Shown here piece by piece: positions 54,537 to 63,708 of a stretch of 64,000 nucleotides of DNA. The notes under the pieces are model-generated. The model was not told where the DNA came from, made no database searches, and saw nothing but the letters and a program-made list of their open reading frames with translations. The position numbers and the translations under genes are program-made. Each line of letters opens with the position of its first letter. Within the stretch, counting starts at the first letter, position 1. Source of the DNA: an uncultured Dehalococcoidia bacterium (GTDB lineage Bacteria > Chloroflexota > Dehalococcoidia > Lucifugimonadales > CAJWER01); NCBI GenBank assembly GCA_958296115.1, contig OY282442.1, positions 124,001 to 188,000 of the forward strand, in the 5' to 3' direction.

Positions 54537-54542
54537 TCTACC

Positions 54543-54572
54543 AGACTAGCACGGCTGTTCTCGCGGTGTCAA
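54543..54572 (-). promoter_or_regulatory. Promoter of RNA copy C
   Basis: On the minus strand: TTGACA (54572-54567), 18-bp spacer, TAGTCT (54548-54543), extended -10 TG. Confidence 0.75.
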
Positions 54573-54626
54573 GGGGCGCTATGGGGCAATTTGGGGGCAA
54601 TTTTCGGGGGAGGCCGGGGAATCACC

Positions 54627-54812
54627 CTCACCCTAGCCCTCTCCCGTCGAGGGAGAGGGGACAAGGCGGGGATGAAGGCAGGACGGCTGGGGTCCTTTTG
54701 GGGCGAGGCCCGGGAGTCACCCTCACCCTAGCCCTCTCCCGTCGAGGGAGAGAGGACAAGGCGGGACGGCACTCTCACCCTAGTCCTCTCCCGTCGAGGG
54801 AGAGGGGACAGC
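54627..54812. repeat. Three REP-like hairpins in a row
   Basis: The unit CCCTCTCCCGTCGAGGGAGAGG occurs at about 54638, 54729 and 54786 (CCTCTCCC core), each an inverted repeat, in tandem before the glycosidase-like gene. It is the same family as the hairpins elsewhere in the window. Confidence 0.65.
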
Positions 54813-54907
54813 GCCTCTCGCCCTCCTGTGGCGGCGCGAGGACAACTTGGTATAAGGTATCATCGAACAAGGTTGCCCTACCTTCAATCCTTGGCGGAGG
54901 CGAACCA

Positions 54908-56440
54908 ATGGCGTTGCTCGAAATCGGAACCACCAAGCAGCTCTTCATAGACGACTACCTGATAGAGAGCATGACCAACACCAAGCAGGTCTTGAACCCT
55001 GCCCAGAAGGTGGACGGCAACCCGGTCCTGCGCCCGGAGCTTCCTTGGGAAGGCAACGTCGTCAGGACCGGGGGCGCTCTCTCGCGCGGGGCCTTCTTCG
55101 ACCGCGAAGAGGGCGAGTTCAAGATGTTCTACGAGGCCATGGAAGTCAGGCCAAAGTACGTCAACGGCCAGCTGGAAGTCGAAGAGGGCAAGACCCACGC
55201 CTGCCTCGCCGTCTCCGAGGACGGCGTGAATTGGCAGAAGCCCAACCTGGGCCTGTACGAGTACAACGGCTCCACGAATAACAACATCGTCCCCCCGGAC
55301 AGGTATATGCACTTCCTGTTCTACGACGAGCACGAGTCCGACCCGTCGAAGCGCTTCAAGGGCTTCAAGCGCTGGGGCTCCACGCAGACCCCGGGCATGA
55401 CCATAGACCTCTTCTACTCCCCGGACGCGCTTTCCTGGACGCCCTACAAGGGCAACCCCGTCGTTGACACCAGGCCCAGATATGGGCGATGGGGCCCCAC
55501 GATGTTCATGGGCTGGGACGCCATACGCGAGGTCTACGCGGTCCACATGGAGAACTCGCTGCACAGGCGCAGCGCCATCGGCAAGCGGCTCATCGGCCGC
55601 GCGGAGAGTCCCGACCTAGTCCATTGGACCGAGCCGGAGACCATACTCGTTCCCGACGAGCGCGACTCCCCGGACACCGAGTTCTACGCAATGCCCGCGA
55701 TCACATACGAAGACTGGTACATCGGGATGCTCTGGATATTCCACACGACGAACGTTACCCATCATCCCGAGCTGGCCTTCAGCAGGAACGGGGTTCACTA
55801 CCAGCGCAGCTACCGGCAGCCGTTCATACAGCGCGGGGACACTCCCTCGGCGTTCGATTCCAACTCCATCTACGCCGGCGTCCCAATCGTCTTGGACGAC
55901 CGGATATGCACCTTCTACCACGGCATAAACTGGCGCTCGCCCGAAACTGCGGTAGAGCTCGGCGACAAGGCGATGGGCGCGGTCGGCTTGGCCGTCAGCC
56001 CGATAGACGGCTTCGTTTCCCTGGACGGCGGCAAGGGCGTGCCCACCGATATAGGCCACGACAACCCCACCGACAACATAGAGTCCCTGTACAAGCAGCG
56101 CAGCGGCCGAGTCTCCGAGCAGGCTTGGCGGGCCGCTTTCAGCCAGGTTACCACCCGCTCCTTCGGCTTTTCTGGGAGCAGGCTGCATCTCAACGTCAAG
56201 TCAGCCGCGCAGGGCGGCAGCTCTGCAGGCCCCTGCGAGGCGCGGGTCCAGCTGCTCAGCCCCAACCACGAGCCGATCCCAGGCTACGGGTTCGACGACG
56301 CCGACCCGATAACCGAGACGGGCGCCAGCCAGGTAGTATCCTGGAACGGCGGCTCCGACCTGTCCGCCCTCCGGGGCGCTCCGCTCAAGCTGCGTATATA
56401 CTTCAAGAACGCTAGGCTCTACTCCTTCCAATTCCGATGA
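54908..56440 (+). CDS. Five-bladed-propeller glycosidase-like protein
   Basis: The product is 510 residues from the ATG at 54908, with GGAGG 7 bp upstream; the open frame reaching 54110 is read-through of the repeat. It starts with LEIGTTKQLFIDDYLIESM, typical of a family common in Planctomycetes and SAR202-type bacteria. It has propeller-style motifs (FKMFYEAMEV, CLAVSEDGVNWQKP, DLFYSPDALSWTPY) resembling GH32/43-like folds. The C-terminal ~120 residues look like a beta-sandwich. No signal peptide is evident. Catalytic residues are not assigned. The enolase-superfamily gene follows 25 bp later, suggesting joint sugar or sugar-acid use. Confidence 0.75.
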   Translation: MALLEIGTTKQLFIDDYLIESMTNTKQVLNPAQKVDGNPVLRPELPWEGNVVRTGGALSRGAFFDREEGEFKMFYEAMEVRPKYVNGQLEVEEGKTHACLAVSEDGVNWQKPNLGLYEYNGSTNNNIVPPDRYMHFLFYDEHESDPSKRFKGFKRWGSTQTPGMTIDLFYSPDALSWTPYKGNPVVDTRPRYGRWGPTMFMGWDAIREVYAVHMENSLHRRSAIGKRLIGRAESPDLVHWTEPETILVPDERDSPDTEFYAMPAITYEDWYIGMLWIFHTTNVTHHPELAFSRNGVHYQRSYRQPFIQRGDTPSAFDSNSIYAGVPIVLDDRICTFYHGINWRSPETAVELGDKAMGAVGLAVSPIDGFVSLDGGKGVPTDIGHDNPTDNIESLYKQRSGRVSEQAWRAAFSQVTTRSFGFSGSRLHLNVKSAAQGGSSAGPCEARVQLLSPNHEPIPGYGFDDADPITETGASQVVSWNGGSDLSALRGAPLKLRIYFKNARLYSFQFR

Positions 56441-56465
56441 AAGCCATGAGCCGCGAGGACCAGCC

Positions 56466-57656
56466 ATGAAGATCACCGACCTGAAATGCGCCGTAATCGG
56501 CGGAAGCCCAGTCGTCCGGGTGACGACCGACGAGGGCATTGACGGCCTGGGCCAGGCCGAATGGGCAAAGCCGCACCTCAAGCCGCACGTCCTCTACTAC
56601 CGCGACTACATCATCGGCCAGGACCCCACCGACGTGGAGCGCGTCGTGAGCAGGATCCGCAGGCTGGGGAGCTTCAAGCCATGGGGTTCCGCGGTCAGCG
56701 CCATCGAGGTCGCCCTCTGGGACATTGCGGGCAAGGCGGCCGGCCTGCCCGTGTACAAGCTGCTGGGCGGGAAGGTGCGGGATAGGGTCCGCGTCTATAA
56801 CGGCGGAGTCAGGTTTCCGATGGAGGGCCAATCTCCCGACCACTACGCCGAGAACATGGCGAGGATGAAGGAGTCCCCTGAGGGCTTCTCCATCATCAAG
56901 CAGGGGATCGCCTTTCACAGCGAGATGGCCGACACGGTCCCGGATTTCTACTACGGGGAAGCGCAGCCCGGCGTCCGATTCATGCAGGGCGGGCTGATGA
57001 CCGAGCGCGGGCTTGCGCACGTCGTGGCCTGCATCGAGGCGATGAAGGGGGCGCTCGGCGACGAGGTTGGCCTTGCGCTGGACTGCGGGCCCGGCTTCAC
57101 GGCGCCCGACGCTATCAGGCTCGCAAAGGCGGTCGAGCCCCTGAACGTCATGTGGCTGGAAGACATGCTCAGCGGCGACTACACGCCCTACGTCCAGCCC
57201 GAGCTCTACCGGGAGGTTACGTCCAGCACATCCACGCCCATACACACGGGCGAGCAGATATACTTGAGACAGAACTTCCAGGGGCTCATCGAGCAGAGGG
57301 CCGTGAACATCATAGGCCCGGACCCCTTGGACGTTGGGGGCATCGCCGAAACGAAGTGGATAGCGGAGTACGCCGACCTGCACGGCATCCTGATAGCGCC
57401 GCATGGCGTCGCGGACGGCCTGATCGGCTTGGCGGCGCACGTCCATCTCGCCGCAACCCTGCCCCGGAACTTCATCGCGCTCGAATACCCAGCCGCCAAG
57501 CCTGAATGGTGGCGCGACATAATCGAGGGCCTGCCCGACCCCATCGTCCGCGATAGCTTCATAGAGGTATGGGACACACCCGGCCTTGGCATACGCTTCA
57601 ATACCGCGGAGGCGAAGAAGCGGCTTGCCGAACAGGACCGGGGATTCTTCGATTGA
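56466..57656 (+). CDS. Mandelate racemase/muconate lactonizing enzyme family protein
   Basis: This 396-residue enolase-superfamily enzyme has an N-terminal capping domain (MKITDLKCAVIGG) and a TIM barrel with metal ligands in GLALDCGPG (Asp), MWLEDML (Glu) and HTGEQIYL (Glu). The AIEVALWDIAGKAAGLPVYKLLGG motif marks the cap-barrel border (read in parts). The general base is not clear: KQGIAFH replaces the usual KxK. The family dehydrates or epimerises sugar acids. The ATG overlaps nothing upstream; its stop overlaps the SbcC-like start. Confidence 0.92.
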   Translation: MKITDLKCAVIGGSPVVRVTTDEGIDGLGQAEWAKPHLKPHVLYYRDYIIGQDPTDVERVVSRIRRLGSFKPWGSAVSAIEVALWDIAGKAAGLPVYKLLGGKVRDRVRVYNGGVRFPMEGQSPDHYAENMARMKESPEGFSIIKQGIAFHSEMADTVPDFYYGEAQPGVRFMQGGLMTERGLAHVVACIEAMKGALGDEVGLALDCGPGFTAPDAIRLAKAVEPLNVMWLEDMLSGDYTPYVQPELYREVTSSTSTPIHTGEQIYLRQNFQGLIEQRAVNIIGPDPLDVGGIAETKWIAEYADLHGILIAPHGVADGLIGLAAHVHLAATLPRNFIALEYPAAKPEWWRDIIEGLPDPIVRDSFIEVWDTPGLGIRFNTAEAKKRLAEQDRGFFD

Positions 57657-60600
57657 TTCCTCTCAAGCTCCACGTCAAGAATTTCATGTGCTACCGGGAC
57701 GGGGTCCCGGCGCTCGACCTCGAAGGCATCCACGTCGCCTGCCTCTGCGGGGACAACGGGCACGGCAAGTCTGCCCTCCTGGACGCTGTAACCTGGGCGC
57801 TCTGGGGCAAGTCTCGCGCGGGGACCCAGGACGAACTGGTACACCAGGGGCTCGAAGACATGGCCGTTGACCTGGAGTTTTCGGCCAGGTCGCAGCGTTA
57901 CAGGGTCAGCCGCAAGTACGCCCGCCGAGGCAAGCAGGGCCACACCATCCTCGAGCTTCAGCTCTCGTCGGACAACGGCTTCACGCCAATCTCTGACAAC
58001 TCGGTGCGCGAGACGGAGAAGCGCATCGTCCAAATCCTGCACATGGAGTACGAAACCTTCGTCAACACCGCCTTCCTACTCCAGGGCAGGGCAGACATGT
58101 TCACAGCCGCCAAGCCCGCCGAACGCAAGAGGATATTAGCCGAGACGCTCGACCTCGCCTACTACGAGACGCTGGAAGAGCGGGCCAAGGGCCGCGGCAA
58201 GCGCGTCCAGGAGAAGATACAGAGCGCCGACAGCCGCATCGAGATTCGCAAACAGGAGGCCGCTCGCCGCCCCGACCACGAAAAAGCCCTCGAAGCGGTG
58301 AGCGCAGGGCTCGAAGACCTAGAATCACGGCGTCGGCAGGCCCAAGCCCTGCACCGAGAACTTCACGGCTCCGTCACCGCCCTGCGCGCCAGGGCGAGCG
58401 AGCTCGAAGAGCTGCAGCGCCGGACGACCAGCGCACAGACAGAGATAGCCGACCTCGATAGCCGGGTCGCGGGCCATCTCAAGGGCGTCGCCGACGCAGA
58501 GGCGCTGATAGCGCGCGAGCCAGAGATTCAACAGGGCTTCGAGTCCCTGTCCAGAGTCCGCCTCGAAGTCGAGCGTCTCCAGGACGCGGCCTTCGCGGCC
58601 GCACGCCTCGAACAGGAAGCGGCACGCCTGAACGAGGCGATAGCAGTCGAGCGGGCTCGCCTCACCGGCGACAGTCAGCGAGTCCGCTCCAGGATAGCGC
58701 GTGACCTGGAGCCCAAGGCAAACCGGCGAGAGGAGATCGAGTCCGAGCTCGCGGACATCGCGGAAGAGCGGAAGGCGTTGGCCGGCCTGGAATCCGACGT
58801 CAAGCGGCAGAGAGCCGCGACCCGGGAGCTGGGCGAGAAGTTGGACGCCCTGAACAGGGCACTGGAGACGAGGCGCGAGATAGAGGCGCGCAAGGCCGGC
58901 GTCGAGCGCGAGGTCGCCGTCCTGCGGACGCAGCTGGAGGGCCAGGTCGATCGGCAGGCGCGCAGGGTTGCCGAGCTGAAGCAGGCCGCCGCCGCGTTCG
59001 GGCCTACCGAGCGGCAGCTCGAAGACCTGGATGGCTTGGAGTCCAAGCTGGCCGCTGATAGCGAAGAACTGGACGCGAGCCGGCGCGAGCGGGAGAGCAT
59101 GGACAGCCGTATGGCGTATATCCGTCAAGCGAACGAGGACCTGCGTGCCCAAATGCAGGATGCCCGCCGAAACTTCGATATCCTGGACGAAGACGAAGCG
59201 CGGTGTCCAATCTGCAAGCATCCCCTGGGACCCGACGGCAAGCAGCATCTCAAGGCCGAGTACGAAGCCCAGGGCAAGGACCAGAAGCGGCGCTACTCCG
59301 AAAACAGCGCGGATATCAAGAAGCTCGAAACCAACCGCAGCCGGCTATCGGCGCAGATAAGCCAGCAGGACAAGAACCTCGCCGAGCGCGTCCGCAGGGC
59401 GGCTCGACAACGCGCCGACTTGGAGTCACGGCTCCACGACGCGGGCAAGGCCAGGGAGGAGCTGGTAACCGCAGAAGCGTGGCGCGTCGAGCTCGAAAGC
59501 AACCTCCGCGCTGGCAGCTTCGCCCATGATGAAAAGACAGAGATCCGGCTGATAGACGAGGAGCTTGCCGGTGTGGAGTACGACCCAGACCTGCGCCGCG
59601 CGATAGAGCGACGTCTCGCCGACGCTAGAGAAGAGGTCGAGGCATTGCAGGACCAGCTGGCCCAACGGCGCGCGGCGGCGGCGGCGGGCAAGGCCGTCCT
59701 CGACGCGGAGCTGGAGGCGGCGAACCAGGCGGCCCAAGAGCTGCCCACCCGGCGCAAGGAGTTGGAGGAGTTGGACCGGATCATCTCCACCGGGGCGTTC
59801 GCGCAGGAGGAACGGGCCGGCCTCCGGACCCTGCGAGCCGAGATGGACCATCTCGGCTACGACGCCCAAGAGCATCGCGCAGCCCAAGACAAGGCCAAAG
59901 AGCTTGCCCACTACGACGATAGCGCACGGAATCTCTCGGACGCAAAGACAAGGCTGCCGCGCTACCGGGAGGACCTGCGCGCCGATACCCAGATGCTGGC
60001 AAGACGCCGCTCCGAGCTGGAGGCCGACCTCGAACGCTGCGACGCCCTGCGCGCCGACGTAGATTCTATCCCCGCCAGGGAGCGGGAGTTAGCCGACGCC
60101 GAGAGGTCCCGCGATTCACTGGAAGACCAGGTACGCAGAGCCGCCGTCGAGAAGGAGCGCCTGCTGCAGGAGCTGGAGCGCCTTGACCGCCTCGAGGCAG
60201 AGACCCGTCAGCTGGAGGCGGAACGCAAGGGCCTGGCCGACGAGAAGTCCATATACGACGAGCTCGCCGTCGCATTCGGACGCAACGGCATCCAGGCCCT
60301 CATGATAGAGCGCGCAATTCCGCAGCTGCAGGATGAAGCCAACGAGATCCTGGGCCGGCTCACCGAAAACCGGATGTTCCTCAAGCTCCAGGTGCTCGAA
60401 GGCCGCCGGAGCCGCGGAGTCCGGTCCGAAGAGCTCGCCATCAGCATCTCGGACGAGGTAGGCACGCGCAGCTACGAGATGTTCAGCGGCGGCGAGGCTT
60501 TCAGGATAAACTTCGCCCTGCGCATCGCGCTCTCGAAGCTCTTGGCGCGCAGGTCAGGCGCTCCGCTGCCCATCCTGTTCATTGACGAGGGGTTCGGCTC

Positions 60601-60766
60601 ACTCGACGCCAACGGCCAGGAACACCTCAAAGAGGCCATCCAGTCGGTCCAATCCGATTTCGAAAAGATCATCGTCATAACCCACGTCGAGCAGGTGAAG
60701 GAGGCCTTCCCGGTTCGCATCGAGGTTACCAAGACCCCTGCCGGCTCGACGTTCGCAGTGGCATGA
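57653..60766 (+). CDS. SbcC/Rad50-type SMC-like ATPase
   Basis: The product is 1037 residues from TTG at 57653, overlapping the previous TGA. Walker A GDNGHGKS is at 33-40, long coiled coils are on both sides, and a zinc hook CPICKHPLG (Cys518, Cys521) lies exactly mid-protein. ABC signature FSGGE is at 944-948 and Walker B ILFIDEGFGS at 974-983. It would act with an SbcD/Mre11 nuclease in double-strand-break and hairpin processing; no SbcD is in the window. The translational coupling with an enolase-superfamily gene is unusual. Confidence 0.93.
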   Translation: MIPLKLHVKNFMCYRDGVPALDLEGIHVACLCGDNGHGKSALLDAVTWALWGKSRAGTQDELVHQGLEDMAVDLEFSARSQRYRVSRKYARRGKQGHTILELQLSSDNGFTPISDNSVRETEKRIVQILHMEYETFVNTAFLLQGRADMFTAAKPAERKRILAETLDLAYYETLEERAKGRGKRVQEKIQSADSRIEIRKQEAARRPDHEKALEAVSAGLEDLESRRRQAQALHRELHGSVTALRARASELEELQRRTTSAQTEIADLDSRVAGHLKGVADAEALIAREPEIQQGFESLSRVRLEVERLQDAAFAAARLEQEAARLNEAIAVERARLTGDSQRVRSRIARDLEPKANRREEIESELADIAEERKALAGLESDVKRQRAATRELGEKLDALNRALETRREIEARKAGVEREVAVLRTQLEGQVDRQARRVAELKQAAAAFGPTERQLEDLDGLESKLAADSEELDASRRERESMDSRMAYIRQANEDLRAQMQDARRNFDILDEDEARCPICKHPLGPDGKQHLKAEYEAQGKDQKRRYSENSADIKKLETNRSRLSAQISQQDKNLAERVRRAARQRADLESRLHDAGKAREELVTAEAWRVELESNLRAGSFAHDEKTEIRLIDEELAGVEYDPDLRRAIERRLADAREEVEALQDQLAQRRAAAAAGKAVLDAELEAANQAAQELPTRRKELEELDRIISTGAFAQEERAGLRTLRAEMDHLGYDAQEHRAAQDKAKELAHYDDSARNLSDAKTRLPRYREDLRADTQMLARRRSELEADLERCDALRADVDSIPARERELADAERSRDSLEDQVRRAAVEKERLLQELERLDRLEAETRQLEAERKGLADEKSIYDELAVAFGRNGIQALMIERAIPQLQDEANEILGRLTENRMFLKLQVLEGRRSRGVRSEELAISISDEVGTRSYEMFSGGEAFRINFALRIALSKLLARRSGAPLPILFIDEGFGSLDANGQEHLKEAIQSVQSDFEKIIVITHVEQVKEAFPVRIEVTKTPAGSTFAVA

Positions 60767-60839
60767 CGCGCCGACCCAACCACGCAATCGCAGCGGCGAC
60801 ACCAAGTAACCGTAGGGGCGCTCCCACGGTCTATAGGCC

Positions 60840-61766
60840 ATGCCCGAACAGTCCCTGAACATAGTCACCGGAGCATTCGGCTACACTGGCAGGCACATCG
60901 CGGCCCGCCTCCTGGCGAAGGGCGCGCGCGTCAGGACAATCACGAGGCGGCCCGGCCCCGCCGGCAGCCGGATCGAGGCCGCGCCGATGAGCTTCGATGA
61001 CCCCGACGCGCTGCGCCGCAGCCTGGAGGGCGCATCCACGCTCTACAACACGTACTGGATACGCTTCGAGAAGGGCCCTGTTACCTTCCAGGCTGCCGTC
61101 GAGAACACGAAGATCCTGGTGAAAGCCGCCGAATCGGCCGGGGTCGAGCGCATCGTACACGTCAGCATCACGAACGCCTCCGCCGATTCGCCGCTGCCAT
61201 ACTTCAAGGGCAAGGGCTTCGTCGAGCAGGCCATCCGAGACTCCCGGCTGTCTTACGCCATAATCAGGCCGACGCTCGTCTTCGGCTCCGAGGACGTGCT
61301 CCTGAACAACATCGCCTGGGCCATCCGCCGTTTCCCTATCTTCCCGATATTCGGCGACGGCGCATACCCCGTTCAGCCAGTGTTCGTCGGCGACGTCGCT
61401 GACATCGCGGTCAATGCAGGCGCGGGATCCGGCAACGCGGTCCTCGACGCCGTAGGCCCTGACGAGTATTCGTTCGAAGAGCTGGCGCGGCTGGTCGCCC
61501 TGTTCATGGGGCGTCGGCCCAAGGTCCTGCACGTCAGCCCGCGCATCGGCTTCGCGCTGACGAAGCTCGTCGGCTACGCGGTCCGCGACGTTGTCCTCAC
61601 CCGCAGCGAGATAGACGGCCTCATGGCAGGCCTCCTCGTCTCCCGGAGCGAACCCGCCGGAGCCACACGCCTCAGCGAATGGCTGGCCGAGAATGCGAAG
61701 ACCTTGGGACGGTCCTACGTATCCGAGCTCCGCCGCAACTACCGGGGTGGGCGATACATGAAGTAA
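60840..61766 (+). CDS. NAD(P)-binding NmrA-like/extended SDR protein
   Basis: The protein has 308 residues, with nucleotide loop TGAFGYTGRHIAARLL (9-24) and TRRPG after strand 2, suggesting NADP. There is no YxxxK in the usual place (SLSYAIIRPTLVFG here is the atypical-SDR P-motif). These proteins often act as sugar/quinone reductases or as redox sensors. It lies 73 bp after the SbcC-like gene. Confidence 0.85.
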   Translation: MPEQSLNIVTGAFGYTGRHIAARLLAKGARVRTITRRPGPAGSRIEAAPMSFDDPDALRRSLEGASTLYNTYWIRFEKGPVTFQAAVENTKILVKAAESAGVERIVHVSITNASADSPLPYFKGKGFVEQAIRDSRLSYAIIRPTLVFGSEDVLLNNIAWAIRRFPIFPIFGDGAYPVQPVFVGDVADIAVNAGAGSGNAVLDAVGPDEYSFEELARLVALFMGRRPKVLHVSPRIGFALTKLVGYAVRDVVLTRSEIDGLMAGLLVSRSEPAGATRLSEWLAENAKTLGRSYVSELRRNYRGGRYMK

Positions 61767-61914
61767 AAATCAAGAAAAATGCATCCATAAACCCTTGAAG
61801 CCGGCTCCGTCAATGACTAGACTGGTTGTTGTGAGGCGGGTTCGACGGCTTGTGGTCGCCGAATCGAATCAGGCCCACAGGATAACAGCCGGGCGAGCTC
61901 CATGTCCGGCGCCC

Positions 61915-63708
61915 ATGTCAATTCTCCTGCGGATACTCTCCCTTACGTTCGCCCACAAGTGGCTCCTCGCCATATCCCTCCTATGTGTGTCCGGCGCGAC
62001 CGCAGCCTATCTCGCGCTCCCCTGGCTCTTCGGCGCAGCTATTGATGAGGTCGTCCGCGTATTCGAGGTCGGCGCGGTCTCGGACTCGGCGGTATTCCGC
62101 ATCGCTGCCCTCATACTCGGGGTGAGCCTCTTGCGGGGCGCGCTCACCTTCGGACAGACCTACTTCGGCGAGCGGCTGTCCCAAGCCGTCTCCTACGACG
62201 TTCGCAACAGATTCTACGACCACGTCCAGAATCTCAGCTTCAGGTTCCACGACACGCATCACACGGGCAACCTGATGTCCCGGGCCATCACCGACGTCGA
62301 GGCGTTCCGGATGTTCGTGATGGCGGGGATCGTCAGGTCTCCCTACTACTTCGTGCTCTTCTTCGCGGCGGGCGGCATCCTACTTTGGCGCGACTGGCGT
62401 CTCGGCTTGGTGGGCCTTAGCTTCATGCCCGTGCTGGCTATCCTGACCGCCGTGCTCCGGCTGCATCTCAGGAGGATATGGCTCCGGGTCCAGGAGGACA
62501 TGGCCGACCTGAGCACCACGCTCCAGGAGAACATGACCGGCGTCCGCGTGGTCAAGGCATTCGCCGCCGAGCGGTACGAGGAGACCAAGTACGACTCGAA
62601 GAGCTCTGCCGTCTCGGACGACATGGTGAGCGCGGCTCGGCTCCAGGCGCTCAACACTTCCCTGATAATGTTCGTGTACCTGGTGGTCATCGGCATGATC
62701 CTGTGGATTGGTGGGATGAGGGTCATCGGCGGCCACCTGACACCTGGCGAGCTTGCCAGCTTCCTCTTCTACATGCAGGTGTTGTCCATGCCGATCCGTC
62801 ATGCGGGGATGGTCGTCAACTCCTACGCCCGCGCCTTCTCCGCAGGCCAGCGGCTCTTCGAGATCCTCGACTACAGGTCCCCCGTCCAAGAGGCGGTGGG
62901 CCCCGTCGCGCTGGCGCGGAGCCGCGGACACGTCCGCTTCCAGGACGTGAGCTTCAGCTACGACGGACGCTCGACCGCCCTCCAAGACATCCACGTAGAC
63001 GCCGAGCCGGGCAAGGTGATGGCCATCGTGGGCTCTCCGGGCAGTGGCAAGAGCACACTCGTCAACCTGCTACCCAGGTTCTACGACGTGACCTCGGGCC
63101 GCATCACGATAGACGGCATAGACATCCGCGAGACGACGTTGAAATCCCTCCGGCGAAACATCGGCATCGTCCAGCAGGACGTGTTCCTGTTCGCCGCCTC
63201 GCTGCGGGAGAACATCGCCTACGGCCGCGAGGACGCATCCATGGACGAGGTAATCGAGGCGGCCCGGGTAGCCCAGCTTCACGACTTCATAGAGGGCCTG
63301 GAGGATGGGTACGACACCCAGGTCGGCGAGCGCGGCTCGACTCTCTCCGGAGGCCAGCGCCAGCGCATGTCCATTGCAAGGGCCGTGCTGCTCGATCCTC
63401 CCATCCTGGTCCTCGACGACTCTACCGCCAGCGTCGACGCGAACACGGAGGAGAAGATCCGCGCGGCGATGGAGTCCGTGATGAAAGAGCGCACGACCTT
63501 CGTCATCGCGCATAGGTTGAGCACGGTGCACAAGGCCGACGAGATCATCGTGCTGGACGACGGGCGGATAGTCGAGCGCGGAACCCACCGGCAACTGCTC
63601 GCCGCCGGCGGACCCTACAGGCGCATATACGACCTCCAGCTAAGGCCGCAGGAGGACGTCATGATGGAGTTCGAGGTACCCGCGGGGCGCATGGGAGCAG
63701 GCCGATGA
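61915..63708 (+). CDS. ABC exporter half-transporter 1 (TMD-NBD)
   Basis: This half-transporter is 597 residues from the ATG at 61915. In-frame openings back to 61795 add about 40 residues with no membrane-export logic, so they are not used, though 61813 cannot be excluded. Six membrane helices (about 1-300) precede an NBD with Walker A GSPGSGKST, Q-loop, signature LSGGQRQR, Walker B ILVLDDS and H-loop AHRLS. The Walker B Asp is followed by Asp rather than Glu (DDSTA), a sign of a degenerate catalytic site typical of one half of heterodimeric exporters. The next half follows with ATGA overlap. Confidence 0.93.
   Translation: MSILLRILSLTFAHKWLLAISLLCVSGATAAYLALPWLFGAAIDEVVRVFEVGAVSDSAVFRIAALILGVSLLRGALTFGQTYFGERLSQAVSYDVRNRFYDHVQNLSFRFHDTHHTGNLMSRAITDVEAFRMFVMAGIVRSPYYFVLFFAAGGILLWRDWRLGLVGLSFMPVLAILTAVLRLHLRRIWLRVQEDMADLSTTLQENMTGVRVVKAFAAERYEETKYDSKSSAVSDDMVSAARLQALNTSLIMFVYLVVIGMILWIGGMRVIGGHLTPGELASFLFYMQVLSMPIRHAGMVVNSYARAFSAGQRLFEILDYRSPVQEAVGPVALARSRGHVRFQDVSFSYDGRSTALQDIHVDAEPGKVMAIVGSPGSGKSTLVNLLPRFYDVTSGRITIDGIDIRETTLKSLRRNIGIVQQDVFLFAASLRENIAYGREDASMDEVIEAARVAQLHDFIEGLEDGYDTQVGERGSTLSGGQRQRMSIARAVLLDPPILVLDDSTASVDANTEEKIRAAMESVMKERTTFVIAHRLSTVHKADEIIVLDDGRIVERGTHRQLLAAGGPYRRIYDLQLRPQEDVMMEFEVPAGRMGAGR

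Larger units (their letters stand above)
53840..54617 (-). mobile_element. Repeated non-coding unit, copy C
   Basis: This is the third copy of the unit, in the same orientation as copy B, right after the importer operon. The similarity begins near GTGGCAGGCGGGACGCCTG and ends at GGGGCAATTTTC. The 19-bp inverted ends of copy A are absent. The preceding 53692-53839 holds nothing I recognise. Together with the REP array it makes up the 1.2-kb gap. Confidence 0.65.

Noticed and set aside
54110-54907. Upstream extension of the glycosidase-like gene
   Set aside because: It reads through repeat copy C and REP hairpins; the ATG at 54908 has a proper ribosome site and homologue-like start.
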